Below are positions 10,901-20,989 of a stretch of DNA of 64,000 bases, piece after piece. The translations under genes and the position numbers were made by a program. Numbering within the stretch: position 1 is the stretch's first letter; each line of letters begins with the position of its first letter. The DNA comes from Symsagittifera roscoffensis (Eukaryota; Xenacoelomorpha; Acoela; Convolutidae), in assembly GCF_963678635.1 (NCBI RefSeq), contig NC_087062.1:70771345-70835344 (forward strand), read 5' to 3'. The notes beneath the pieces were generated by a model. The model saw only the letters and a program-made list of their open reading frames with translations. It searched no databases and was not told the DNA's origin.

Positions 10901-13900
10901 CGCGTTTCTTTTGAAATTCATGGCCATCAAGAATAATCAAAGTTTGGCCTTTTTGTGAGGTTCCCCAAGTAAAAGAATTCATTTTTGACTTATCAATGAG
11001 TTAAAGAGGGAGATAATGAATGCAGAGTGTATACATTTTCAATTAAGTTGTTCTAATTCAATGCCATATTAACACTAAATTAAACACATGTTGGCACTAT
11101 GTTAATCCCAAAAATGAGTCCAGTTTAAATTTAATTATCTTAAATTTGCATTGTTTTTCAATAGCGCGAACCTAATTGAGGTATCATTACTCTAGATTTA
11201 TTTCTGCTTACACTTTGATCATGATTTTTGTTCATAATTCATGGGATCTTTTTAATTGGCATGGGATTTTATGGTATGGGCGATTTTTATACAAGGGATC
11301 TTTTGGTATGGTATCTTTTGTCATGGGAGCTTTTGGTATGGTATCTTTTGTCCTGACACCGAAAAAATATATTCATAGGTGAATCAGACTTTTTAAAATT
11401 TTCAGATGATCTTGAAAAAATCCGTCAATTTTTTTTTATTAAAAAAACAAAAATGGTCGGATGAATAAACTACTTCTAAGTATATACACTTCTATATTTT
11501 ACACCAGTGGCATGTGCAGAAATTTTTTTTTACGCTACCATTAAGGCATCTATTTTTTTTTACGTCAACCAATTTGATTTTCCGAGCACTCCGAAACCAC
11601 TATTAAGACCCTATTTTGCCAGGAAATGTTCTGCGCTGCAGGCAACAGCTGATTTAGGAGGGGTTCGCGCGCCGAAAAACGCATTTTTTTGGTAAAAGTT
11701 TTCCAAAAAGTGCCTAAAAACGCCTTTTTTGGCCCTTTTGTCAAAAGTTTTACTGCGGTCGACAAAGTTTTAGATTTTTTTTTGAAAAAATACCCCCACC
11801 TTGAGAAAATCTTAGATCCGCCCCTGGCCGCAGGCAAATTTTTGAAAAAATAGGCTAAAAATGAAGTTATGTGTCTTTTAAAAAATACATTTGACCAAAA
11901 AATTGCTTTTTTTGTGTGCGCTCTTCCCCACAAAATCAACTATATAGGCGCCAAAGGTGAACAAAATGATACAAAGACCAATTTCTTTTTTTCTCCAATT
12001 AAGAAAACAAGGAGATTTTAGGAGCTCGAATGAAAGCGTGAAAATATAAACTAACAGCCTTGATGTGTTTGTTGGCCTCTCTGAATATGTGTGAGTAGGA
12101 GAAGAGTAAGACAGCCAGGGGTACCCCGAAGATAGCCCCAGTGGCAAAAAGGGATGAGAGGATGTCAGACTGCCAGTTGAGGGTACATGCCGCATTCGAA
12201 CTAGACACAAGCAACACATCAACAGTACTCGCCTCTTGTTTTGCTAGTACTATCTGCAATATTTCCCCTTGGTAATGATGCCTACTCAGAACTGAGAATT
12301 TGATTTGATAATTATGAGCGCTATTTTTTTGTTTTTTTTTCTGTTCTTTTCGTCCTTTTCTGCGTGTTGTTTTATGATTACCACGAAAAAAATTTTACGG
12401 TTAAGTAATTTAACCGTAAATTTTTTTTCGTGGTAATCATAGAACAACACGCAGAAAAGGACGGAAAAGAACAGAAAAAAAAACAAAAAATAGCGCTCAT
12501 AATTATCAAATCAAATCCCCCCCCCCCCCTAAACAACACGCAGAAAAGGACAGAAAAGAACAGAAAAAAAAACAAAAAATAGCGCTCATAATTATCAAAT
12601 CAAATCCCCCCCCCCCTAAACAACACGCAGAAAAGGACGGAAAAGAACAGAAAAAAAAATAGCGCTCATAATTATCAAATCAAATCCCCCCCCCTAAACA
12701 ACACGCAGAAAAGGACGGAAAAGAACAGAAAAAAAAATAGCGCTCATAATTATCAAATCAAACCCCCCCCCCTAAATCCGCCCCTGGTTAAGTTAACCAA
12801 CTGCTAAAGTTTTTGTCCTTCATCAGTAGCGGGTTTATGGGGGAAGGGGGCGGAGGCCCTTTCCTCAGGGATTCGACCCCCTGACTACCCAAAGGGTCTT
12901 TTCATTGGTTCTTTTTTTAAGGCATCCAGTTTTCTAAAGGCGCCAATATATACTTATTTTAAGGGGAAGCGCGCACCAAAAAAAGAAACTTTTCGGTCAA
13001 AATTTTTCGAAAAGTGCCCAAAACTTGCCAGTGGCGCAAAAATTTTGGGGAAAGCTCGGGAAATCATTTTAGTTGTCCTAAAAACAGTTCAACAAAATTA
13101 TTTTGGAATTTTTTCTGAAAATCTTCTTTTTTTCCCTATCGAGGAAATTATCCAGTGGTCTTCATACGCAAACGTAAAGAAAACTCAGTTACGAGTTAAA
13201 ATTGATTGATGTTTGGTGAGATCCGGAGAGGGATTTTTGTAGGTCAACGATAGTTAGTAGAATTAATAATATTTGCAGAAAGGTTGAAAGAGACAAAGAC
13301 TAACTGCAGGTAGTGGTATTGGCCGATTCCAAAGAAGGGCGGAAGTGCAATGGCGAAAGCGTAGATCCAGCCGCCAATCGTGATCATCGCTATTCTATTC
13401 GTCGTCATCAAAGTCGGATACTCAAAGGGTTTCGAAATGGCCACGTATCTAAACAGGATAAAAACAACGGTGAATTATTTTTAAATAATTTGTAGAAACC
13501 CGGGTTAAGTCTCCCAAAGATAATAATAGTTGAATCAGTAACAAACCAAAGAAGTACATTGATAATACATCAGTCGAAAATTGCAAATTTAACAATAAGC
13601 ATCGATATTTTAGCGCTGATTTTTGGGTTTTTCAGAATTGTGCAAAAATTTAAGTCCCAAAAGGGACCGAACACAACGGAAGACACAACCGATATATTCC
13701 ATCTTTTACTCTGTTTGAATGAGGTGCCAGAATTTAAATGTTTTTAGTGATTTTGATCAGTTTACTAAAGAAAACAGTACAGAGCCAGCCTAAAAAAAGC
13801 AAAATTTATATTTGTGCTGCAGAGTGACTTTTAGGTTTAGTCAACGGAGAAAAGTAAATCGTTCTTTAAAAATCATTTTGACAACATGATAATTACCTGT

Positions 13901-16900
13901 CTATTGAAACGAGTGCCAAAAGCACAATACTTGCTCCACAGAAAACCGAATTAGTGAATCCAGTTGCCTGAAACATTAAAAATTAACCCAAGTGATGTTT
14001 TCTGCATTTTTCAGGAAAACAATTGTTTCATAAGCCATGAATAGGTTGATGAAAATCGATTTTTAACTCTTTCACTTAAGCAGATTGGTTTTACAAAAAA
14101 TACTTCATTTTTAAAAAATTTTCGCTGAATTTAATCGATGAAAAAAGTTCTGTGAAACATTCTGTGCTACTTCAACTGCAACCGTTTACCCGTGTAAACT
14201 TTCAATTAAAATTTTTTGTTTTCAGATAAAAACTAATATTTTAAATTTTCTTTCTTTTTTCCCTCCCCATCTTTCAATTGATTACAAACACTCTTGCACG
14301 CATCATATTGACAATGCATGTAATTTATGAACGCCAGGTATAAAATTTAGAAAAAAACTATCTGGCTTCAGATAATTGCGAATTTTGGACTCACCATCTT
14401 TGACAGAAAAAATAGGCAAACTATAGGGAAAAGCTGCGACTTGTTTCTTTTTTACACTGCGACTTCTTTTTTGCGAAAACAAGTGTCTAGTAATCGGGAA
14501 CTAGACTTTTTCTCCAGTGAATTCTTTTTCTCGCAAATTTTCAAATTGCAATCTTATTGAATCTTAACAATGTCCAAACTCCATTGCACTTTGCCGATAG
14601 GTAACGCCGTCGCTTTTTGCATCATAAGACCTTGATATTTTCGGCATGTATGCTAAAGAAGACTTTTTTCCGGTTAAAAATTGATTCATCGTACTTTCGT
14701 TTATTTGCTCAAGTTTTGTCGGCTTACTTGTTACATCGTGGATTTTTCTAGCTCTGTGGGCAAATATCCTGCTATCATGTTCATTGTATACTTTCAGGAG
14801 TGACTTGAAACTTATTTAAAAAAATGTAAAAAAATCTTTTTTTCTAGGCTCTGCTGGTCAAAGCTTTGTTCCCGCTTGTATGTTTTTTCCGTTGCTAATT
14901 TAAAATTCAAATGTCTTGCTTGGCATGTCTGCTCAAAATTTTCATTTAAAAAAAGACAGGTTTATGAAAATGTATGGGATGGAGTTTTCGATTTTAGTTT
15001 TTTTTCGACGCTTTGGAAACTTTTTTTTTAGTTTGGTATTTCTGGAAAACAGTTTTAGCAAATTTTGAAAAAAGAGACATCAATGGAAAGCGTCGTTTTG
15101 TGTCTGCAAACTCTTTTTTCCCCCTCTGTTTACGGACTTCAAAAATATCTAAGCGAAGAACATTTGACCCAAATTTTTTATTTTTTTTGTTCTGTTGCTG
15201 ATAATTTATTTGTTCTCCAGCTGTTGCTCATAATTTATTTACACAAAAAGTTTTTGCTCTCGTAAAAGTTATTTTTTTTTCTATTAATATCGTGAAATAC
15301 CCTCTTATATTTGAAACTTTGGGTGCAATTGAAAAAAAGGGGTGTTAGGAAACTCTTGTGCATTTGCGTCTACGCGCAATTTTTTTTGCACAAAAAGTTA
15401 TGGCTTTTGGAAATGTCACGCTTTTTTTGACCTTTTCGTGAAGTTTTTTCGCTTTTCTGGAGAATTAACTTTGAAAATCTGAGATGCTGGGCCCAAGTGA
15501 AATTACAGATTTCTTCAAACCATTCTGCATATGCGGCTTCAACTAATTTTTTTCTAACTTCAAAAACAATGTTTCTGAGAATTGTCAATTTATTCGATTT
15601 TTTCTCGACAACTATCTTGCCGAGACTGATATGTAGGTTTAATCCCAACAACAGGTTGTAGTAAGTATGCCTTTATAATTCTCTGCGCCCAATTTTTTTA
15701 GACAAAGTTGTGGCCTTCAGAGAAGTCAGTTTTTAAATTGAAAATTTTCAAGTTTTCAAAGTTCAATTGAAAGAACCCGTTGCACATCGCCTCTACCAGG
15801 TCTTTGGACGCGTTTTATCGGTTTTTTAAACCAACCCTCTCAAAAACTGCTCAAATCTTGCTGAAAAAATTGTTCAGAAAACCGCCGCATGAAATGAGCG
15901 GGTTTTGAGCGGTTTGAGAGGTTTTTCCAAAAAAACTTCTCAAACCGCTCAAGCTGTTCAAGTTTTGCTGGAAAGCCGCTCAAATTGTTCAAATCTTACT
16001 GGAAAACCGCTCAGACCATTCAAATGTTGAGCGGGTTTGAGCGAGATCTGGACCCGGGCAAGAAGCGGGGTGAAAATTGACTCACGAGGCAGAGGAAGTT
16101 TGGAAAGGGGAAAGAGTCAGCGAGGGCACACACTGCACTGACTGGCATGTTGATCAGGGATCCACCGAGGTCTGCTATGGCCAGATTGGCCACGAACCAG
16201 CCAGTCGTGTTCTGCAGCTGCGGCCTCTTCTTCAGCACAAACAGTACAAGGCTGTTACCTGAAATTAGCAACCAAAACGTGATACTCTAACGATTAAAAT
16301 CGTAGACGCCTTTTTGAGAGGTTTTTAAAAAAAAAAAAACGTTTTTTTTTTAGAAAATGCCTTCAAGCTTCTTGATGGGTCAACCAAATTGATTATAAAA
16401 GATGAACAAAAAACGCTATTTTGTCAACAGTATTTGAGCGCCGCATAGGCGTATTTTTCAGAAAAGCGTACCTAAAATGCTGTTTTTGTATTTTTTCAAT
16501 TAGTTTTACCAAAAATAACTATTATATTGTTCATGCAAAATACCCCCATCCCCTTTTATTCAGTTGGTCATTTGCAATGCACCAGTGGTAAATTGATTAA
16601 TCTATTCAGACAACTTTTCTTCTGTAATATATCTAGACAAATCAATTTGGGTGACGAACGAGACAACATTCCGAGGAGCTCCACCCATTTCTTGCAAGTA
16701 TCCCAAAATCCCTTAATTGATTAAAGACTTTTGAGAAAATTGTTGAAAGCGCTGAATTTGATTTGGAACGAAACAGATTTGTAATTTAAAACAACACAAT
16801 TCAAGCCACGTCATTTCGATTTTCGCCTTCATTACTTAAATATAGAAATGCTCAAAATTGGATCGTGCTTTTCTTCAAAAAATGACATAAAAATTCGAGC

Positions 16901-17250
16901 ATACATGGTTTCTTAAAAAAGTAGCAACAAGGAAGTTAACTTTTTAGAGGGCAAAAAAGGATGATTCTAAACAACTTTTCTTAATTTGAATCACAATTCC
17001 CTTGGTGCTAAATAGTCGTCTAAATTTGAATCAATTGATCGAAAAAGTTACGTTAAAAAAACTCACCTGATATTGAGATGAAAATGATGAGACACAGTAC
17101 CATACAAAACAGAAGCCCAGTGGGGGTCATTTTAAACACACTCGACGGGTATCCTTCTTCTAAATCTCCAGGGGGGTAAACGCTCCCCATCTCTATCTCC
17201 CCTCCCCCGTTGTTAATTTGATCAAACAAGGTATTGTTAGATAAAGTCAT
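7877..17250 (-). CDS. Class A (rhodopsin-family) G protein-coupled receptor, seven exons
   Basis: Seven exons join in frame to about 346 codons with all seven membrane helices. Landmarks in the conceptual protein: an N-glycosylation sequon (NNT) at residues 5-7, the TM1 GN at 62-63, the TM2 NLAIAD at 86-91, Cys118 25 residues before the Arg of the DRY motif (142-144), Cys195 in extracellular loop 2, CWVP at 289-292, and NPFIY at 326-330 followed by a short C-tail (RKYREAFFQ). Such receptors sit in the plasma membrane and signal through heterotrimeric G proteins. The ligand class is unclear. Position 3.32 is Asn (residue 125), not the Asp of amine receptors. Position 7.43 is Tyr (residue 320), not the retinal-binding Lys of opsins. 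All junctions fit GT-AG with matching phases except exon 4-5, where two solutions exist. Exons 1-2 are duplicated at 25517-26649. Confidence 0.88.
8255..8465 (-). CDS. GPCR exon 6: intracellular loop 3 and TM6
   Basis: Acceptor TTTTTTTCCAG precedes IKELHAC and donor GTACAT follows at 8251-8254. It encodes a basic loop 3, TM6 with CWVPFF and the start of extracellular loop 3. It begins in phase 0 and ends in phase 1, matching both neighbours. GC content is well above that of the introns. Confidence 0.92.
9888..11365. mobile_element. TIR-flanked element carrying a FLYWCH/Mutator-like fragment
   Basis: The ends at about 9888-10000 and 11225-11365 are imperfect inverted repeats of each other. 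Both are made of short words such as ACAAAAGATACC, AAAGATCCC and AAAATCGCCCA in one orientation on the left and the complement on the right. The only sizeable open frame between them is the minus-strand FLYWCH-type ORF at 10458-10982. The element sits in the GPCR intron between exons 5 and 6. At about 1.5 kb and without a DDE catalytic core it should be non-autonomous. No clean target duplication could be read. Confidence 0.65.
10458..10982 (-). pseudogene. FLYWCH zinc-finger N-terminal fragment of a Mutator-like transposase
   Basis: The frame starts with an ATG at 10982 and runs 174 codons. Residues 12-64 have the FLYWCH layout: KGQTLIILDGHEFQKK, then W-R-C-S-K-W-R-S-Y-K-C-P and a closing NEHSH. 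They supply the C-x-C/H-x-H zinc ligands of that DNA-binding family (Cys37, Cys45, His63, His65 approximately). The following segment, with a QLVQQMKE helix, LPSRSALTRTLNR and an IPDRF motif, is the usual linker before the MULE transposase domain. That domain is absent, so this is a truncated transposase or a short protein derived from one. It could be a domesticated transcription-factor-like ORF, but its setting between inverted repeats argues for transposon origin. Confidence 0.72.
11646..11826. mobile_element. Small hAT-like MITE (181 bp)
   Basis: It begins CAGCTGATTTAGGAGG and ends GATCCGCCCCTG. The end read in reverse (CAGGGGCGGATCTAAG) matches the start with small gaps. CAG..CTG termini with a GCGGAT core are typical of non-autonomous hAT elements. 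GCAGGCAA flanks it directly on the left (11638-11645) and again at 11830-11837, three bases beyond the right end, which is close to an 8-bp target duplication. Confidence 0.6.
12056..12200 (-). CDS. GPCR exon 5: extracellular loop 2 Cys and TM5
   Basis: It encodes SNAACTLNW (the loop 2 Cys that should bond with Cys118), TM5 and the start of loop 3 (FREANKHIKA). The donor GTTAGT (12051-12055) ends it in phase 0. The acceptor used here is TGTCTAG at 12201-12202. The alternative TTGCAG at 12254-12255 would lengthen loop 2 by about 20 residues. Confidence 0.8.
12299..12515. repeat. Large fold-back (inverted repeat) with about 105-bp arms
   Basis: The left arm runs from TTTGATTTGATAATTATGAGCGC through TACCACGAAAAAAATTTTACGGTTA. 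After a loop at about 12404-12410 the right arm is its near-perfect complement (TAACCGTAAA..TACCACG..GCGCTCATAATTATCAAATC). A single strand would form a hairpin of roughly 100 bp. It lies in the GPCR intron between exons 4 and 5. Long A and T runs in the arms produce spurious minus-strand frames of Phe and Leu. Confidence 0.9.
12516..12775. repeat. Three tandem copies of the fold-back arm separated by poly-C
   Basis: After the right arm, the unit CTAAACAACACGCAGAAAAG..AACAG..AGCGCTCATAATTATCAAATCAAAT repeats three more times. Each copy is preceded by a run of 8-14 C. Later copies lack the ACAAAAA segment and are shorter (about 75 against 90 bp). The array ends in CCCCTAAATCCGCCCCTGG, a word shared with hAT-like MITE ends elsewhere in the window. 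Confidence 0.88.
12815..13060. mobile_element. Fragment of a dispersed MITE family
   Basis: Sequence such as TCATCAGTAGCGGGTTTATGG, GGGATTCGACCCCCTGA and GAAGCGCGCACC, followed by TTTTTCGAAAAGTGCCCA, appears in the opposite orientation near 53000-53310 and 55210-55840, and partly at 58950-59250. It is therefore a degraded member of a dispersed family within the GPCR intron. Confidence 0.55.
13308..13448 (-). CDS. GPCR exon 4: intracellular loop 2 and TM4
   Basis: Acceptor TTTAG lies just before 13448, and the first base completes the Arg of DRY. It encodes YVAISKPFEYP (loop 2), TM4 with its conserved Trp, and a Pro-Pro-Phe-Phe-Gly exit. The 3' boundary is uncertain. A GC donor after 13308 (CCT|GCAGTT) pairs in phase 2 with the acceptor at 12201. 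A GT donor after 13301 (TTA|GTCTTT) pairs in phase 0 with an acceptor at 12254. Both keep the frame. Confidence 0.8.
13897..13967 (-). CDS. GPCR exon 3: TM3 up to the DRY motif
   Basis: This 71-bp exon lies between TTTCAG (13968-13969 on the complementary strand) and a GTAATT donor. It encodes ATGFTNSVFCG, the rest of TM3 and SID, with the Arg codon split by the next intron (phase 2). It is too short to stand out as an open frame but fits phase and helix spacing exactly. Confidence 0.9.
16086..16258 (-). CDS. GPCR exon 2: end of TM1, TM2, start of TM3
   Basis: Acceptor TTTCAG precedes the exon at 16259-16260. The donor GTGAGT lies at 16080-16085. It completes the TM1 motif GNSLV, encodes intracellular loop 1, TM2 with NLAIADL, and the conserved Cys (C3.25) at the foot of TM3. 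It starts in phase 1 and ends in phase 0, matching its neighbours. Confidence 0.92.
17067..17250 (-). CDS. GPCR exon 1: start, N-terminus and most of TM1
   Basis: ATG at 17250 opens a 61-codon exon ending in phase 1 at a GTGAGT donor (17061-17066). It encodes a hydrophilic, acidic N-tail with a sequon and the first part of TM1 (LLFCMVLCLIIFISIS). The upstream sequence is closed in this frame, which supports the start. The nearly identical copy at 26466-26649 uses the same ATG and donor. Confidence 0.88.
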
Positions 17251-18118
17251 GTTATGCTATGCTAGTGGTATACTAGTTATGGGTAATCATTTCACTGAAG
17301 TTGCGAAACCGTTGTGTGTATAACTGAAAGAATTATCATAGATATGCGGTTTATGATTCAATATTAAGTCGCTCAGTGTCGCTGAAGTTTGATCAATTTA
17401 TCAGAACAAAAATACATCACTTTTTTGCTTTTCAATTATGAGTTTTTTCTTGTAGAAATTAAAAGTTTTCATTGCATGTATTGCAACTGCAAAAAAAATC
17501 TAATGGTTCTAGTCAGGAGAGTTTTATAATTGAATGACTATCAAAAGCTTTTACGAAGGATGTAAAGGCTCCCCAATTTCTGACAACTTCCGCTTGTTAA
17601 TGACGACAAAATCGGACCTGGTAAGAGGCTTAGCTTATCCAAATTGGCTTTCATTGGCTTTGAATTGGAGTGACGGAGAAATTTAATCCCATAATTATCC
17701 TCGTAAGTCCTCCTATGAGAGAAACTGGCGAAAGTTTGGAAGTTCAAACTACTGTAAACAATTGTTACCATCTTCGCAACTGTTTAGTAAATCTTCACTT
17801 TGAAGTAATAACAAGACTGCTCATATATCAAGGCGAAGCCTTGATTGTTTTGACTGAACTCTACAGCCAATTTGATAGTTTTTGGTTTAAAAAAATGACG
17901 AGTTAGTATACAATTTTTTTTCGTTTTTTTTTCAGCCCCCTCCCCTCACACGCTAATGCAAACTGGCAATTTTCAAGCCCCCATAACTTCACAAAAAATG
18001 TTCATAGGTAAAATGTTTTTCTAATTTTAAGCTCAGAAAACATTAACTTTCAGATGGTAGAGGAAAATTTGTCAAAAATCGGAAGTTTGGCTTACGAAAA
18101 GTTGAAAATTGTCTGAAA

Positions 18119-19024
18119 AAACCACCCCAAGCATAAATAATCCACACTTCCTTCGAAAGTCAGATAACAAAACACTTACAATGAGAGCTGCTAATTCTTG
18201 ATACGTTGAGCGACAATGGGAACCGAAATAAAACGAGAACATTAAAAGCTTTATATAAGACACGGGTCGGAATTTTACCACGGTTCGGAATTTTAAACTA
18301 TAGGTTTCTATGAAAAAAAAAAGATCGAAAGAGCCCAAAAATATGAAATTGAACACCCCGATAGATATCATACAAAAAATGGACCCAATAACGCTTGGCT
18401 TGCAACTACTTTCTCTTCCACTGCTTTCGAAGAAAATGACGGAATACTTCTGCTCGGGTGGTTTTTTTTTCTCCAGACAAATTTCCATTTTTTAACTAGC
18501 AGTTTTTGGCAGATTTTTATTTCATTTGAAATGTATTATTTTTTTTGAGCTCAAATTTAAAAAGATATTTTACTCGTGATATTTTTTGTAAAGTTATGGG
18601 GTTTGAAGATTGCTAATTTGGCTAATTCGTGAAAAAAAAAACGAGCGATCTGTTTCGCTCTATTCATGCGTAAGCTGAAATATAATCCTTCTTAGAAAAT
18701 TTTCCAAATTAGTTGAAGCAGACTCGTTGTCATAATGGCAATGTTACAAGGAGTGAAATCTATCAGTTTGATTAAATACGGTGGGTGGCAAGTTGATTTT
18801 CAAAAATAAAAAAATAATTTTTTTTTTAAAAAAATTCATCAAATTTTAGAAAACAAACTGCTCCATTGACTTCAAAAGCTCCATTGACAGTCGGAACATT
18901 CATAGTATTGCCCTGATACGAACAATTTTGTCTTTTTTATAAAACGCCCTGATACGAGCAGTCTTGTTTTTCTTTCTTTTTGTTTTGAACGGCGCACCGC
19001 GCACAGAATACTCGCAAGTGGAAA
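18119..19024. mobile_element. About 906-bp segment present in unit A only
   Basis: Unit B joins GTCTGAAA directly to TTTTTCATC. In unit A the same words are separated by about 900 bp and GAAA is repeated at both edges (18115-18118 and 19021-19024), which looks like a 4-bp target duplication. Near its right end it carries GCCCTGATACGAGCAGTCTTG, part of a dispersed repeat seen elsewhere. No coding domain is recognised. The alternative is an exact deletion in B, which is less likely given the repeat edges. Confidence 0.55.
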
Positions 19025-19215
19025 TTTTTCATCCATAATGAGTTTAGTAAATGTTTAAAAGCAGCAATTATTGTCTTTGAATTACTCTTTTTCATTCAGT
19101 TATTAATAAGCGCAGAAATTGTGACCTTCATAAAAAGCAAAGGGTAAAAAATATGTTGCCGACGTTTGATGACTACTGCAGGATGCTTACATCCGTTACC
19201 TCGGAGTCACTATCT

Positions 19216-19593
19216 TGGAACCTGATCCAAACTATATATTATTATTGGTTATAAATTAGATATTTTATCCCTATAAAATATTAAAGACTAACCAACCACG
19301 CTCCATCTAACTAACAACCCACTTATTTGTAAGTGCTGAAATTACTTGTAATTTCAGCACCAGAGCACATTGAATTTAACTTACAACTTAGTTGCCTTTT
19401 CCGAGAGACCGACTCGTAACAAAACCAGTATACTCTAGATCTATTGAGACTAAGAGATATAAGAATAAGATTAAGATCGGTATTAGACTAAGAAGTTGCA
19501 CGAATCTATCAGGCCGAAAATAAGATAGCGTGACGAGCAGACGGTGTACCCTATCTGAAATTACTCTATGAGTTAGACCTAAGTCTCAACTCA
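19216..19593 (+). repeat. 5' LTR of copy A (378 bp)
   Basis: It begins TGGAACCTGATCC and ends CTCAACTCA (TG..CA ends). It contains TATAAAATATTAAAG near 19275-19290, a possible promoter box, and a perfect 13-bp hairpin at 19333-19360. It is nearly identical to the LTR at 27709. Confidence 0.88.
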
Positions 19594-19595
19594 TC

Positions 19596-19613
19596 TGGTG
19601 CGACCATAAGTCT
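19596..19613 (+). promoter_or_regulatory. Primer binding site candidate, copy A
   Basis: TGGTGCGACCATAAGTCT starts two bases after the LTR. It begins with TGG, as expected for pairing with the CCA end of a tRNA primer. I could not name the tRNA. Confidence 0.6.
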
Positions 19614-20989
19614 CGATTAAGACCTTAAGGAATAAAATAGCTTAGAACTAACCAAAAATAGATTAGACTTAGACAAACATTCTCAAAAATGTTACACGAT
19701 AATAATTTAATTGAAATGTCTCTATTGGAAAACGACCTCGGACAAGAAACGATATACGACTACAACGGAACTTATCCATAAGTTTCTTAGTCGCACGGCA
19801 ACCGCCAACACAAATTTTTATATTTAGAGTTTCATTAGCAATGAATTTAGATTTTCATTTGCAAACATAGTATCCTTGATGAAAAATCTTCACCAATAAT
19901 TATAGGCGCTAAAACTATTATTATACAATAACGACTGATAAAAACATCCCTAGTCGTTTCCTTTAATCTGCAGTAAATTTAAAAAGATATCTAGAAAAAA
20001 TGTTTATTAAAAATAGAAAATAAAAATTAGTTAGTAAATACATTAATTGTTAGTAATATATAAATAATCTCTTCATCTCAGTTTTATCACCACATAAAAC
20101 ATAACAGCAAATCATAAATCTACTAACATCATTAAAAACTAACAAACTAAAATTTTTTATAAATTAAATTTTCATTTAAAACCTATTTCCTATTATTATT
20201 TTAAATTTAACCCTTTAAACTTAATAGATCATCAAGGCTTTCCTTGGATCTTTTATTCACTTTTTTCTAAATTAAATTTAATTTCCTTTCTTTTATATTC
20301 TGATCATCAAGGCTTATCCTTGGATCAAAAAGAACAATTTTGTTCTCCCCCACACATTTAACAAAGTGTCTAACGACCTGAAACGTCGATTCTTTATCCA
20401 ACCTTTTCCCAAGGCCCAAGACTAATAGAAATTTTTCAATCACACTAACCATTCTCATCAGGATAAACAGTGAAGAACTTCGGTTATTAATCCTTCACTT
20501 GACCCCACCCCCCTCTTACCTGACCCAGGATAATACTTAAACCTAATAAGTTTAAAATAGTATTTAACGAGCTACTTAAGTTCTAATTATACCTGAACCG
20601 TGTGGATCGATTTACTATTCTCCAACCCTTGAACACAATCACTACCCCTAAGTAAGATTAAGTAAGTTAACACCTTAACTTACACTAGTCACGAGAAAAT
20701 AACAATCTTTCTCAGGAATTGATATATACCTTCTCTCCAACCCTGAAGCATATGACACAAGTTAGGCTAACCCAAAAAAATTGCAAGAACTAACAGTTTA
20801 AGCATTAAAAATCACTAATCCAAATATTGCATCCGTCATCCTAAACTTTATGTCACTAGACAATTTAGGAAATAAACAAACAATCATCATACACAATTGT
20901 GAAATAAACAACGAAAATATGGTCTCGTAATCACTCCACACAGACAGTCATAAGGATACATAAGAACAAAACGACAAACAATCACAAGA

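Noticed and set aside
11565-12259. Overlapping minus-strand frames as separate genes
   Set aside because: Part is GPCR exon 5 in and out of frame, and the rest is MITE and intron sequence.
16077-16262. Plus-strand frame (and 25508-25693) as a gene
   Set aside because: It is the exact antisense of GPCR exon 2.
7877-17250. Opsin identity for the GPCR
   Set aside because: The retinal-binding Lys at 7.43 is Tyr. The loop 2 and TM7 resemblance alone is not enough.
7877-17250. Aminergic receptor identity for the GPCR
   Set aside because: The ligand-binding Asp at 3.32 is Asn, although TM6 and TM7 look amine-receptor-like.
20267-20458. Antisense 63-codon frame in the retroelement leader, conserved in copy B (28792-28983)
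   Set aside because: The copies differ mainly by amino-acid-changing substitutions, so there is no sign of purifying selection. Conservation follows from the recent duplication.
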